From Polytrichum commune (Eukaryota > Streptophyta > Polytrichopsida > Polytrichales > Polytrichaceae): 60,000 bases of DNA. Positions within the stretch are counted from its first letter, which is position 1, and every line of letters starts with the position of its first letter. Made by a program: the position numbers and the translations under genes. The stretch lies in NCBI GenBank assembly GCA_950295325.1, contig OX485803.1:63319554-63379553 (forward strand). The letters run 5' to 3'. Under the pieces are notes generated by a model. The model was not told the DNA's origin. It made no database searches and was given only the letters and a program-made list of their open reading frames with translations. Shown here in pieces: positions 12,841 through 22,840 of the stretch.

Positions 12841-13603
12841 AGGTGCAGCAAGTTCGGTGGCGATCATGTCCATGATAGTAGACCTCCTATTCTGGGCGCT
12901 CAATAACGCACCTCGAGCTCAAGTGCGGATCTCTGTGCGGCAGACCGAAGATAAGGATTTTCTGAAACTCATTCGCGGATTGTACCGAAGATCATATGAT
13001 GTCGTTATAACAACAAATTTCCCGGAATATAACAACATTATACTCCGGGAACCACAAACTCCTCGGGTTACAGGAATCTCGAAGCCTTGACTAACCTGCA
13101 AAGACGTTGCAACTCGTGTCACACTGAAGGAAGGATATAAAACTACGACAACCACATCATTAAGAGGTCCTGGGATTCAAGTGACGGAATTGGCGTCAAT
13201 GGAGGATGTGTTGTCATGGCTGGAGGCTTTCGTAGCTTCAGACAAGTGCCTCTTTGGACAAGACATATCACGCATGGCCAGTACCTTGGAAGCAAGCTCG
13301 AACATACCTGAAATTCTTGGCTTTTCTAGCCTGACAAAGCTCCTCGCTAGCTGTGCAGACAGTGCTCAAGTGACACCTACCAGCAAGTTTTGCACTTGTA
13401 TGTTTCCGGCCAGGCTAACTTGTGGACAAGCTATAAAGCCACATGAGCTAACTGTAGATTTCCATATCCTGCTAGCTGAGCTCCTCCCCAACAAAGATTC
13501 GATGTTCCCTCTTAATCATGTGAAATCGGCATCAAAGCGCGGTTCCAATACGACTTGGAGCACGCAGCCGTTGAGTACGCGAAGCTTCTAGACCTTATAC
13601 CAC

Positions 13604-14295
13604 TACGCTAGTTAACTATTTTAACTACTTTTCTTGTACTTGGTTTAGGGCATCACTCTAGTTAACTAGACCACAAGGCCAATCCGATTGCTCATCACTA
13701 TAGTTAACTATTGCACAACCTGGCCCGTTTCTGCAACCACTATAGTTAAATAGGTCCATGAGGCCGACCTGTTACCGCACCACTATAGTTAACTATGATG
13801 CCGACTCTCAGCAACAGGCTGCACGAAAAAAATACCAATGCCATCGAGGGACTCGAACCCAGACGAATCCACAACAAACAACCCAATTGAACCATTGCAA
13901 AGTGAAAGTCCATTTCCGGACGTTACCGTGTTCAACCGATAATATGAATATAGAGTATCACCTTTTTATCAATTCTAGTTCACATAAGCGTCACTTGCCT
14001 TTATTACTGTCCCCGATAATTCAACTTCTTCAAATCTCAGGGTTAGCCTATGGGCCCTTGTGATTTTTAAGGATGGCAATTCCGTGACGGAGTCGCATAA
14101 GGCAGGGATATCTGCATTATTAGGGCACTATTACCATATAGTCCATCCACTATAGTTAACTATAGTTAACTAACTATTTTGAGGCACCACTTCTCACACC
14201 ACTATAGTTAACTAACTATTTTGAGGCAACTCTTCTCACACCACTATAATTAACTAACTTTTTTGAGACGATGTTTCTCGCACCACTATACCCCA
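13604..14295. repeat. Subterminal CACTATAGTTAACTA motif repeats in the MITE
   Basis: Copies or close variants lie at about 13604, 13657, 13695, 13737, 13781, 14147 (double), 14202, 14241 and 14283. They cluster within about 210 bp of each end and are absent from the middle. In hAT and other DNA transposons such subterminal repeats are usually transposase-binding sites; that role is inferred here. Confidence 0.75.
13826..13905 (-). other. tRNA-like remnant with Pol III A and B boxes inside the MITE
   Basis: On the minus strand GGTTCGAGTCC (13849-13859) is a perfect B box, and TGGTTCAATTGG (13883-13894) matches an A box with two changes. A T-run (complement of the A-run 13826-13832) follows as a possible Pol III terminator. 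The T-stem pairs poorly (three of five) and the gap between boxes is about ten bases too short for an anticodon arm, so this is a decayed tRNA or the head of a tRNA-derived SINE, not a working tRNA. Confidence 0.4.
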
Positions 14296-14473
14296 TTTAG
14301 TGTAATTAGTGCCACTTTAGTGATGACTACGGGTTTAGTGGTATAAGGTCTGGAAGCTTCACCAGTTTGTGGAATCCATGCCGACGCTGGTACGCCTACA
14401 GCATAGCCCTATTCAGTTGAATGAGCTTGTAATTCAACAGCCACCTCGATATTTCAAAAAGAAGCGACGATGA

Positions 14474-15480
14474 GCTCACCACTCTAAGAACCTGAAATGT
14501 TTCCAACAAGTATTTGCTGATACTGCGAGAAAGGATGTCCTACCAAAATTTTGAGATTGCGAGACCAGTGCATTATTGTACAGAGCATTGACATAAACTC
14601 GTTCACTCTAGAATCAACATGCAGAACCGAGTAGTGAAGCATCATCGAAGATGCTTTTGCTCAAAAGGAGTGAAAAGATGAACAAAGTTTCGTAAATCAA
14701 CGCAAATGCAGTTTCAGCAAACTCAAGGCTCATCTGGACCCAATATCAAATGATTTAAACCTCGAATTACCATGAGAGAGTCATTGCAGCTGGGTTGATT
14801 TGTCACTTCCTTACGGACCTTTACCTTGTGTACCAGAATGTTTCAGTCATGAATTTCGCAAGTTCAGTTTCTTGCATTTCAGATACTAAATGAGTACCGT
14901 CCTCTTGTTGTGGTAGTATGCGTGTTGGATTCATGTGAATGCCATTGAAACGAGCCGTGTGCAGCCATCGCTGATACTATAATTAGTTAGAAGCTGTTGA
15001 AGAAATCACTTGATCTAAGAAAGTCAATTATGCTGTCAAGGTCAGCCTATTATCCGGAATTGAGACAGGTTTGTTGAAGACCTGAATGGAATGCTGCGGG
15101 GTGATAGTTTTCCGGACCCAAGATATGATAGTTTCCACTCACACCGTCGCCAAGAAATTAACTCTATACACCTCCTGAACACTTTAATGTGAGCGGCATA
15201 AAACTTAACTTTGGTGGGGCATGGTACTAAGAACTGTCACCCATCTCTAACAACCCAATTCTCCTCGAGCATTTAGGATGCAAATGTAGACTTGAGTTGA
15301 GTTCCGAATCTGTTTGGACTTTTGGGCGGGCTGTGGGCTTTGTGTTGGCTTCAACTCCCCCGTTGAGGAGTGGTACTGCTGTTGGATGGCGTAGCTCAAC
15401 TAGAACCGAAACATTGAGAATATTCGGTGAGGATCAAATCTTGAATAATAGTTTGGAGGAGTAAACATCTTCTGACTCCC
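14474..15480. other. Spacer before LTP block II, nothing recognised
   Basis: Follows the stop of the NYN/OST-HTH pseudogene; the first part may be its 3' UTR. No coding region, repeat or RNA gene is apparent. Resemblance to the gene 1 upstream region starts at about 15490. Confidence 0.5.
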
Positions 15481-15489
15481 GAACTACGA

Positions 15490-15890
15490 TCTCATGCTGT
15501 CAGTCCTCTGTCAGAGGTGGAGGCTTCGCCTGAAGTGATGATCGGTGCAAAATTCCTGGGAGCGATATCCAGGCACTGCACCAACTTCTGATTCGATTTT
15601 GATGGAGCATGCCAGTAAGTCAACACGACTGTCAATGAACCAACAGATTGATAGCCCTCGTCGTTCTGTGAGTAAGTAGGTGAGAAGATAGCACCGCCAC
15701 TTTCAATGCTCCGTGGCGAGTCAGCGACCTATCCAGGTGATCTCATGCAAGCGGGGGGCACTTGTTATTTGGTATAAAACCGTCCGTGAGCGACCTCAAT
15801 TTTCATCCATGCTCATCTGACGCTGCTACACTCCTTGTTCAGGTTGTCAATTTGTTACTCGATCGATTGGGTCATCAGTTTTTGGGAGCC
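15490..15890 (+). promoter_or_regulatory. Type A promoter and 5' UTR of LTP gene 4
   Basis: A TATA box (TATAAAA) lies at 15773-15779, followed by CCGTCCGTGAGC, nearly the same as at gene 1 (CCGTCCGTGGGC). The region aligns with 2720-3131 along its length, including GATCGGTGCAAAAT and GCACTGCACCAACTTCTGATT-like blocks. The homology to gene 1 stops at about the start codon. Confidence 0.62.
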
Positions 15891-16590
15891 ATGGAGTGTA
15901 GCAAGCGATTTGTAGCCATGGGCATCTGCGTGCTGCTGGTGTTGGCATTTGCAGCGGAGGTGAACGCGCAGTGTAGCTTGAGTGCATTGGCTCCCTGCTA
16001 TGGAGCAGTGCAAGGCGCTTACCCTCCTCGTCCCAACGGAGGCCGCAATGGCGCATGCTGCAGGGCGGTGATGACGGCGAATCCAGTGTGCCTGTGCAGC
16101 CAAATGCAGCAGGGAAGGTATCCCCAGAACATGATCAGGAATGCATTCGCCATGCCCAGGGTCTGCGGCCGCACCAACCTCAAAGGATACAAATGTGGAA
16201 GTAAGTGTGGAATTGCTGACGTCCATGTATCCACTTCTCAATTTAAGGGAGTTGAGTGGTTAGCTGTGATTATTTCTGGGTTTTGTTCTGTCCATGCAAA
16301 ACATTTTAGTGATGTTTCTATGACTTGTCTGTAAGTTACGCAGCATTATGTACCTTCTTTTGTAGAATCCAAATGTTTTTTTATCTATAAGGTTACTCCG
16401 GAGTCCATAGTGTACGTCTCTTGTGTGGATCTGGAGGTGAAGTGACCACATAATTCCTTGTCACTGCCATGCCAATCCATCATTCCGTTTTGATTTATTC
16501 AGGTTCATTACTTGAGCCTTTTGTTAATCTTGATGGCTACAAGTAGTAATGTTTTTGAGTATCATGTGTGCAGGATACACCATTGAATGA
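15891..16590 (+). CDS. LTP-like secreted protein, array gene 4 (A promoter, B body)
   Basis: Exon 1 is 15891-16200, the intron 16201-16573 (GTAAGT...GTGTGCAG, 373 bp) and exon 2 16574-16590; the product has 108 residues ending K-C-G-R-Y-T-I-E. All eight cysteines are present. Ala66 before Cys5 is Val. Coding differences (Thr62, Lys98, Arg104), the intron and the 3' flank follow type B gene 2, while the promoter and 5' UTR follow type A gene 1. The switch falls at or just after the ATG, so this gene is a recombinant. Its expression may follow type A genes while its product is type B. Confidence 0.87.
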
Positions 16591-18540
16591 ACTGCTGCGA
16601 CTCTTGTTCACCTCTCAGCATTGCAGAGTGTTGGAGAGCCAACAAACACTTCTGTGGAGCTTCTGGTGGTCTAGTGGACAGTCAGGAATCATGCTATTAT
16701 TGAGGTTTCAGTTCAGTGCGGGGTTATGAACTGAAATTGGTTTACTTGTCCTTTCACGATATCGTGATGCACAAAGATATAACAGAAAGCAGCATGCACA
16801 GATACATATGTTGTTGCCTGCTTTCCACGGCTGAAGCATGGTGTGTGTATTGTAGGGAATTATGAAATGAAACCTAAGATCTAATTCCTTGCCAATCGAG
16901 TCCTATGAGTGCATGGTTGGATTGTCGACTGGTTGATTGAAAAAATTCAGGATGGTTTATTGCATAAGTTTTGGACATCACTTCAGGGTAGCAATATCGC
17001 TCTTTTGAGAATGTGTGGTTTATTGATTGGTTTTCTGTCTACCACTCTGGCTCTCAATGTGACTTAAACGAGTGCCACGAAAACTGTCCAGAACATTCAA
17101 CTTTGCAAGCAACATTCATGTGTCCATTGCTCTCCCACTTAACTATTTGTTGAACAACTTCGCTAGCGTTTGTTTAATCGGGCTATAGTAGGTGAAGATT
17201 CTGAAAATCAGTGCTCCAGCTGTGGTAAACCAATGAGCAATGGAGAAAAAATTGGAAAGCGAAACTCTGCTGATCCTCACAGGGGGAAGGAGGATTTGTC
17301 CACTTGCTGTGGTCAGCCACGTCATGTTGCAGTCTTCCCCCATTTTGAGTTGAGGACTCAGATATGAACAGTATTGTCGTTGTCAACAGAAAAACCTGAG
17401 AATTATGCCTTGTGGATGTCGTAGAACTTCTCTTAAACGCAAGGGAGGCTTTGGAATGCAATGAAAGTATCAGGAATTCTTCTATCATGTCCTTTACTGC
17501 CAAATAAACAAGTCCTTGTCTGGCAAATCTCCCTTCAAAGGTTGCATAGATTGCACAACACTCCGATGTGCACATGAGAAACATCTCTATCTACTACAAT
17601 GAAAATACCACTTGTACACCTATAAATCCCAAATTTCTGCAATATAGTTGGTAGCGAAAGAACTTGCTAAACTTGCTAAAATGTCGAGTAACTGCATTGG
17701 AACAGTGTTGCACGGTTACCATTGACACCTTGAAGGTCTGCTCGTTCTAAATTGCTTTGGCATGCTGTTTAAATTTTTTTTTAACCTCGAGCCTTCTTCA
17801 TTGCCAATAGTAGTCACTCGCACAACACGAATGCTGCGAACTACTGGTCAAATGAAAGACTTCGGAGTTGTATCCAGACATTGCAGTATTTCAAAAGAAT
17901 TTGCAATCTTAAACCCGGAATCAAGTCTTACGCCTAATTTCAAATAGAGACCACTGTCTCTCCGCAACCTACTCTGCAAGCTAATTAGAAATCTGAACCC
18001 AGTTTGAGTCCTACAGGCAAATGACGGTCAGGTTTCAAACCCAATTAGCAAACCGAGAATCTGACTGCACGGCCGCCGACTTTGCATGAAATGATTCCTG
18101 AGAATCACACACTGACCACCTAGTATTGTCCACATTCTTAGTAACTACCACACATTGGCACAAATCCACAATTTGCGTGAATGAAGTTCGGTCTAGTCCC
18201 TGAATCTGAACCCCCAAGTTTAATGTCTAGAATTACCTAAGGAAACTCCCGAAAAGGTTCATTTACGAGTCTGGAGATGAATTTCAACATCAACTAGCCT
18301 ACTGAAAATGTAAACTTCATGCCATTCTTATTGCAAATGCGCCATAGTATGTAGGTCTATGTAACAATTTCTCATACAACTGATGATGTTGTTTTTGGAA
18401 TGCAAAAAGCCCTAATAGCGAAAGCAACTTACGCGATGTGCTCTTGAGAATTTTTTTATGCACCTGTTAATTTCAGATAAAATTTAAATTCATACATGAA
18501 ATCTAGAAGGTCTCCAACTAAACTCACTCCCTACTCCAAG
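16591..18540. other. 3' flank of gene 4 and upstream part of gene 5, paralogous to the gene 2 surroundings
   Basis: 16591-17660 aligns with the 3' flank of gene 2 (6723-7770), including the E-D-L-S-T-C-C-G-Q block near 17295-17325. The end (about 18270-18460) aligns with 5390-5640 upstream of gene 2. No independent gene is recognised. Confidence 0.55.
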
Positions 18541-18559
18541 AATATAATTAGCCACAACA

Positions 18560-18845
18560 ACTTCCATGCGGCATTCATTGCAGGATGCCATAAGGTCAAC
18601 TCCTGTCAATGCAGAGCAGAGATAATTAAAGTATCCACTTTCCAACCAACTTATCGGTTTTACAATGACTACTACATCATTGCCCCCAGGACTAGGAACC
18701 TATAAATGGTGAGCATGTATCATATAAATAACATGCATAATCGTCACTTTCATCAACGCACAAGTGTATCCAGCAATTTCACCGAGCAAAGGCCTGTAAA
18801 TATCTTGGTTCCTCTATTTCTATCTCCACTGACTTTTAGGCAGCC
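18560..18845 (+). promoter_or_regulatory. Type B promoter and 5' UTR of pseudogene 5
   Basis: A TATA-like box (TATAAAT) lies at 18723-18729, followed by AACATGCATAATC and CACAAGTGTATCCA, as at gene 2. The promoter looks complete although the gene behind it is broken, so it could still be transcribed. Confidence 0.55.
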
Positions 18846-19541
18846 ATGGAGTGCAGCACGCGTATTGTGGCCATGGCCAGCTGCGTGATATTGGTGTTTG
18901 CATTCGCAGCGGAGGTGAATGCCTAATGCAGCTTGACTGCATTGGCCCCATGCTACGGAGCAGTGCAAGGCACTTACCCTCCACGTCCCAACGGAGGCCG
19001 CAATGGCGCATGCTGCAGGGCGGTGATGGTGGCGAATCCAGCGTATCTGTGCAGCAAAATGCAGCAGGGAAGGTATCCCCAGAACATGATCAGGAATGCA
19101 TTCGCCATGCCCAGAGTCTGCGGCCGCACCAACCTCAAGGGCTATAAATGTGGAAGTAAGCGTGAAATTGCTGACGTTCATTTATGCACTTCTCAATTTG
19201 AGCGAGCTAGCTGGTTACCAGTGATTATTCATTTGGTTATGTTCTGTCCATCTCAGAAACTTGATAAATTTTCTATGACTTTGTGTGTAGTTTATGCAAC
19301 ATTGGGAACTTTTTTCTGTAGAATCCAGAGTTAATTTTCTTTTTACTGTGCATTCGATAGTGTTTGTCTCTTGTGTGGATCTGGAGGTGACGTGATCACA
19401 TCACTTCTTGGCGCCGATTTGTCAAGCCATCCTTCCACTTTGCTCAATTCCCGTTCCTTAAGAACATTTTGGCTTGATGAACTCAGGTCACAAGTAGTAA
19501 CGTATTTGAGTGTCCTGTGAGCAGGGTACACCATTGAATGA
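18846..19541 (+). pseudogene. LTP-like array gene 5, broken by a nonsense codon
   Basis: Exon 1 would be 18846-19155, the intron 19156-19524 and exon 2 19525-19541. Codon 27 is TAA (18924-18926) where every intact copy has CAA, so translation stops exactly where the mature protein should begin and only the 26-residue signal peptide is made. Independently, Cys67 of the CxC motif is Tyr (N-P-A-Y-L-C), which would leave a disulphide partner unpaired. Splice sites, intron and the Y-T-I-E end are still intact, so the loss looks recent. Confidence 0.88.
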
Positions 19542-20930
19542 AGTGCTGCGACTCGCGTCTACCTCCCGGCATTGGAGAGTGTTAGGGAGGCAACCGTGAA
19601 CTGAAATCGGTTTTCCTTCATTTCGTGCTGCACACCAATTAAGCAGAAGCGATAGACCTAGAGAGAATGCCTGATTTCCACAGTAGAAGCATGTTCTCTG
19701 TTTCCCAGGGAAATCTGATAAGCCAGAATCAAATAAACGTTGCACTTTGCCAACTGGGGCCTATTTAGTGCTTGTATTGGTGTTTAATTGAATATGTATT
19801 CCGGATGTGAGATGGTATGTGGCACAAGGTTTACACACCACTTCAGGCTTCCAAAATACTGCTCATTCGGAATTATGTGGTTTAATGATGCGTTCTTCTA
19901 TCTATCATTTGGCTCTTCGCTACTACAAATTATCTAAGATACCCAAAGTTGTACAGATAATCTAGTGCTAGAAGTTGTCCAGGATGCCCAGCTTTGCAAA
20001 GAGTATAACAATCTTGTCCAGAATCTCTTTCCCGTAGCCATTAAACCCAAACTCTTTTCAAGGAGTGGAGTGTGATACTTTTTTCAGGGTCTACAAGTTG
20101 CTTTCCTCATTGCCAACAGCAGTTACTTGTCCAGAACGATTGCTTCGATCGACTAGTCAATTGATAGGCTTCGGATTTCTATTCAGAAAGAGCAATATTT
20201 GCAAAGAATTTGCAATCTTAAACCCTGAACCAAGTCTATAATCCAATTTGAAACCTACAGGAAAATAACGTACAGGCTTTAAACCCAGTTTGCAAATGAA
20301 AGTTAATCTCTAAATTCCTGACGCAGGGCCCTCAAAGTTCCTGACGCACCTCAATAGTTCGTTACGCACAGCAGCAGCTTTCGGAGAAGCTCTCGAAATC
20401 TTCATAAGCAACTCATCAGATGAAGCGGATTCAAGCAGCCTCCTTTCCGAAAATTTAAAACTGTAGATTAATCGTCGAGGACTTCTTGCGAATGCAGAGA
20501 AACACTCTTTCAGACGAGCGTTCATGGAGTCTCTAATGGGATTAGAGAGCCTTGAATTCATATGTACATTACACTTGCAGTTTCTTGACACTCCGTGTCA
20601 AGTTACTTGGAACTCCAATCACTGGGTTGTTCATCTACTCTAAAGATTACCTAAGCTCCTCGTTTAGAATGTGTGAGGTCACTTGAGACCTATCGGTGAT
20701 CAACCTAACTTAGACCATTCAAATTCCAACATTAAACTGCAAGCCGGAGCCGTGCCACCAGTAATTGTTTGCCATATCCAGATGTTTCTACTCAAGGAAC
20801 AGAGTATGAAGGATTGAAGTGGGTTTTGCTACATATGAGGAATTGTGTTGAGCGCACGCAGGAAACACATACACTGGGCGGGAAGATTCAGTGTTTGCAA
20901 TTTCGGGCTAAATCCTTCACAGCATCGGCA
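19542..20930. other. 3' flank of pseudogene 5 and spacer
   Basis: The first 370 bp resemble the 3' flanks of genes 2 and 4 with a deletion near 19590. A 93-codon minus-strand frame at 20310-20591, rich in Arg and Ser, matches nothing I recognise and has no counterpart at the paralogous place before gene 3. I do not call it a gene. Confidence 0.5.
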
Positions 20931-22116
20931 GAGTCATGCTTGTCCAATTCAATTTGAGAAAACGAACCTCGAAGTAGAGTACCTAACCGCAGATCGACAT
21001 TAAACTGGAGTTTCGTTTAACTGGCGATTGGAAATGGACATATTTTGCATCCAAAATCGCTCTTGTGGCCAATGTTCAGAAGATTCGAACACCCATTTCG
21101 ATGAACATCAGTTCGCTGAAGAGCTTACAGTGCACTGGATGTAAAGCGGGTCTATTCTAAACGTGCTGCTTCTTTGGAATCTCTCATTTAGTGACCTATG
21201 ATCAAATCTCTCATCAACAGGTTTCTCCTCAAGGAACAGAATGTCAACGATGTCATTCACCTCATTGATCCGCCAGTGCGTAAGGACAGTTTCATCCTCG
21301 TGGTGCTTGTGTCAAATCTGGTCACCAGAGCTAACTTAATCGAAACCTTGAATACTGCAAACCCGCCCCTACCGGTGTTTCAGTGAAAGCTCTGGAATCC
21401 ACTTAGTCGGGCCCCACCTCGTACAAGAGGTTGGCGTATCCATCCAACTTATGAGCAATCGGGAAAAACCAAATTACACTTGATGACATCACCGGAAGGA
21501 AATTGGATTCAAACTACAAAAATTTGCTACCGGTAAAAATACTTTACGCTATAGAGAACCGAAAGTTTTCTGGCACTCTCAGGTTGCAACCGAACTATCT
21601 CAGATTCTCATGGCGTCAGGGCTGCAGGCAGGCAGGTCGTGCACTAAGGTGAAGGCCGGTGGAGTAAATATCCTTGGGAGCTGCATCCAAGGGCACCCAC
21701 TTCTATTGCAGCATTGATGGAGCTTCGATCTCAATGGGTCGCCATCTCTGTCAACTCGCTGAAATAGTTATGGACCTCTGTGTCATGTAAATCTAGGTGA
21801 GAAAATACCACCGCCGCTTTCAATGCTGCTCTATCAGGCGGTAAGCCAGGCAGGCAATTGCAAGTGGTCGACACGTATCTGCATGAGAGTACCAGCCTGC
21901 TCGATGGATTGCCACCTGCTTTCAAGCTATGAAGGCAGGTACTCTCGTTGCAGGTACGTACAGTCCACTACTTGCAGTTGGTACGATATAAAAGCAGCCG
22001 TGGCCAACTTCAATCTTCATCGCAGAGTCCTTCGTCGACATCTACTCCAGCTCTCCTCCCTTCTCAGCTTGTTAATCTGCTTGTGGTGTAACTTAGGGCA
22101 CCAACTTTCGGCAGCC
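20930..22116 (+). promoter_or_regulatory. Duplicated upstream region and type A' promoter of LTP gene 6
   Basis: A TATA box (TATAAAA) lies at 21987-21993, followed by GCAGCCGTGGCCA exactly as at gene 3. The 1.2 kb aligns with 8240-9407. A stretch at about 21835-21960, containing repeated GGCAGG and GCAGGTAC-like units, is expanded relative to gene 3. Confidence 0.6.
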
Positions 22117-22840
22117 ATGGAGTGCAGCACGCGATCTGTGGCCATGGCCATCTGCGTGATGCTGGTGTTTGCATTCGCAGCGGAGGTGAATGCCCAATGC
22201 AGCTTGAGTGCATTGGCCCCATGCTACGGAGCAGTGCAAGGCGCTTACCCTCCACGTCCCAACGGCGGCCGCAATGGCGCATGCTGCAGGGCAGTGATGG
22301 TGGCGAATCCAGCGTGTCTGTGCAGCCAAATGCAGCAGGGAAGGTATCCCCAGAGCATGATCAGGAATGCATTCGCCATGCCCAGAGTCTGCGGTCGTAC
22401 CAACCTCCGAGGCTACAAATGTGGAAGTAAGTACATATATTAATCAACATGCCTTGCAGCACTTATCCTCCTTTGTGAGATGGTTGACCAAGTGTTTCTA
22501 CCACCCCATGTGTCGTGTCTCGGTCTGTACAAATTTAATGAAGTTATTGAGAGTCCTCGCTCTCCACTTAACTCCAAGACGCGCCATACATGCAGCAGTG
22601 AAAAGCTTCGCAAGTTCGTCAATGCAAGGTGTATGTCTCTGTTGGCCGGTTCGTGTGCAGTTGAGTGATCACTCATAATTTAGTTCACTCTGTGTTACGC
22701 GCCCGTCTCTCTGATCCACCTACGCACCTTACTCACTCAAGATGACCGTCAGATATGATATTTTATCCACCATGAGTTTTCGCGGAATTCACGTTGCTAA
22801 TGCTTTGGGTTCGGGCTGTGCAGTTTATACCATCGAATGA
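22117..22840 (+). CDS. LTP-like secreted eight-cysteine protein, array gene 6 (type A')
   Basis: Exon 1 is 22117-22426, the intron 22427-22823 (GTAAGT...CTGTGCAG, 397 bp, the longest of the set) and exon 2 22824-22840; the product has 108 residues ending K-C-G-I-Y-T-I-E. The eight cysteines are intact. The signal peptide differs from the others (Thr5, Ser7, Ala11, Phe18) and shares Thr5 and Ala11 with pseudogene 5. Asn80 is Ser. The upstream-open frame is ignored because the TATA box at 21987 would place most of it outside the transcript. Confidence 0.88.

Larger units (their letters stand above)
13589..14352. mobile_element. Non-autonomous hAT-type MITE (764 bp)
   Basis: The terminal inverted repeats are TAGACCTTATACCACTA at 13589-13605 and, at 14336-14352, the reverse complement of CAGACCTTATACCACTA; 16 of 17 positions match. 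Both sides are flanked by the 8-bp direct repeat GAAGCTTC (13581-13588 and 14353-14360). An 8-bp target duplication and TAG/CAG ends are typical of the hAT superfamily. Removing the element and one GAAGCTTC rejoins the reading frame of the surrounding pseudogene, which independently confirms the boundaries. There is no transposase. The interior near both ends repeats CACTATAGTTAACTA-like motifs. The 101-codon frame inside is spurious. Confidence 0.88.
12842..14473 (+). pseudogene. 5'-truncated NYN / OST-HTH (LOTUS) protein pseudogene, interrupted by a MITE
   Basis: Relatives are plant and animal proteins with a NYN RNase-like domain followed by OST-HTH/LOTUS RNA-binding domains (limkain-b1/MARF1 type). 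The frame from 12842 reads the second half of a NYN domain (IVDLLFWALNN, then a D-K-D-F where relatives have G-D-R-D-F, then LYRRSYDVVI). In the same frame from about 13199 follows a first OST-HTH domain (MEDVLSWLEAF ... GFSSLTKLLAS). A second OST-HTH domain begins at about 13465 (FHILLAELLP) and continues after a one-base frame change near 13530 (FQYDLEHAAVEYAKL). It resumes after the inserted element as HQFVESMPTLVRL, ending in a basic tail and TGA at 14471-14473. Lesions are a TGA at 13088-13090, the frame change near 13530 and the 764-bp insertion. The N-terminal half of NYN is missing or unrecognised. Family call by motif recognition only. Confidence 0.65.

Noticed and set aside
13589-14352. 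CACTA (En/Spm) class for the MITE because of the many CACTATA motifs
   Set aside because: The ends are TAG/CAG with an 8-bp target duplication; CACTA elements end in CACTA and make 3-bp duplications.
20310-20591. 93-codon minus-strand frame, Arg/Ser-rich
   Set aside because: No recognisable domain and not kept in the paralogous region before gene 3.
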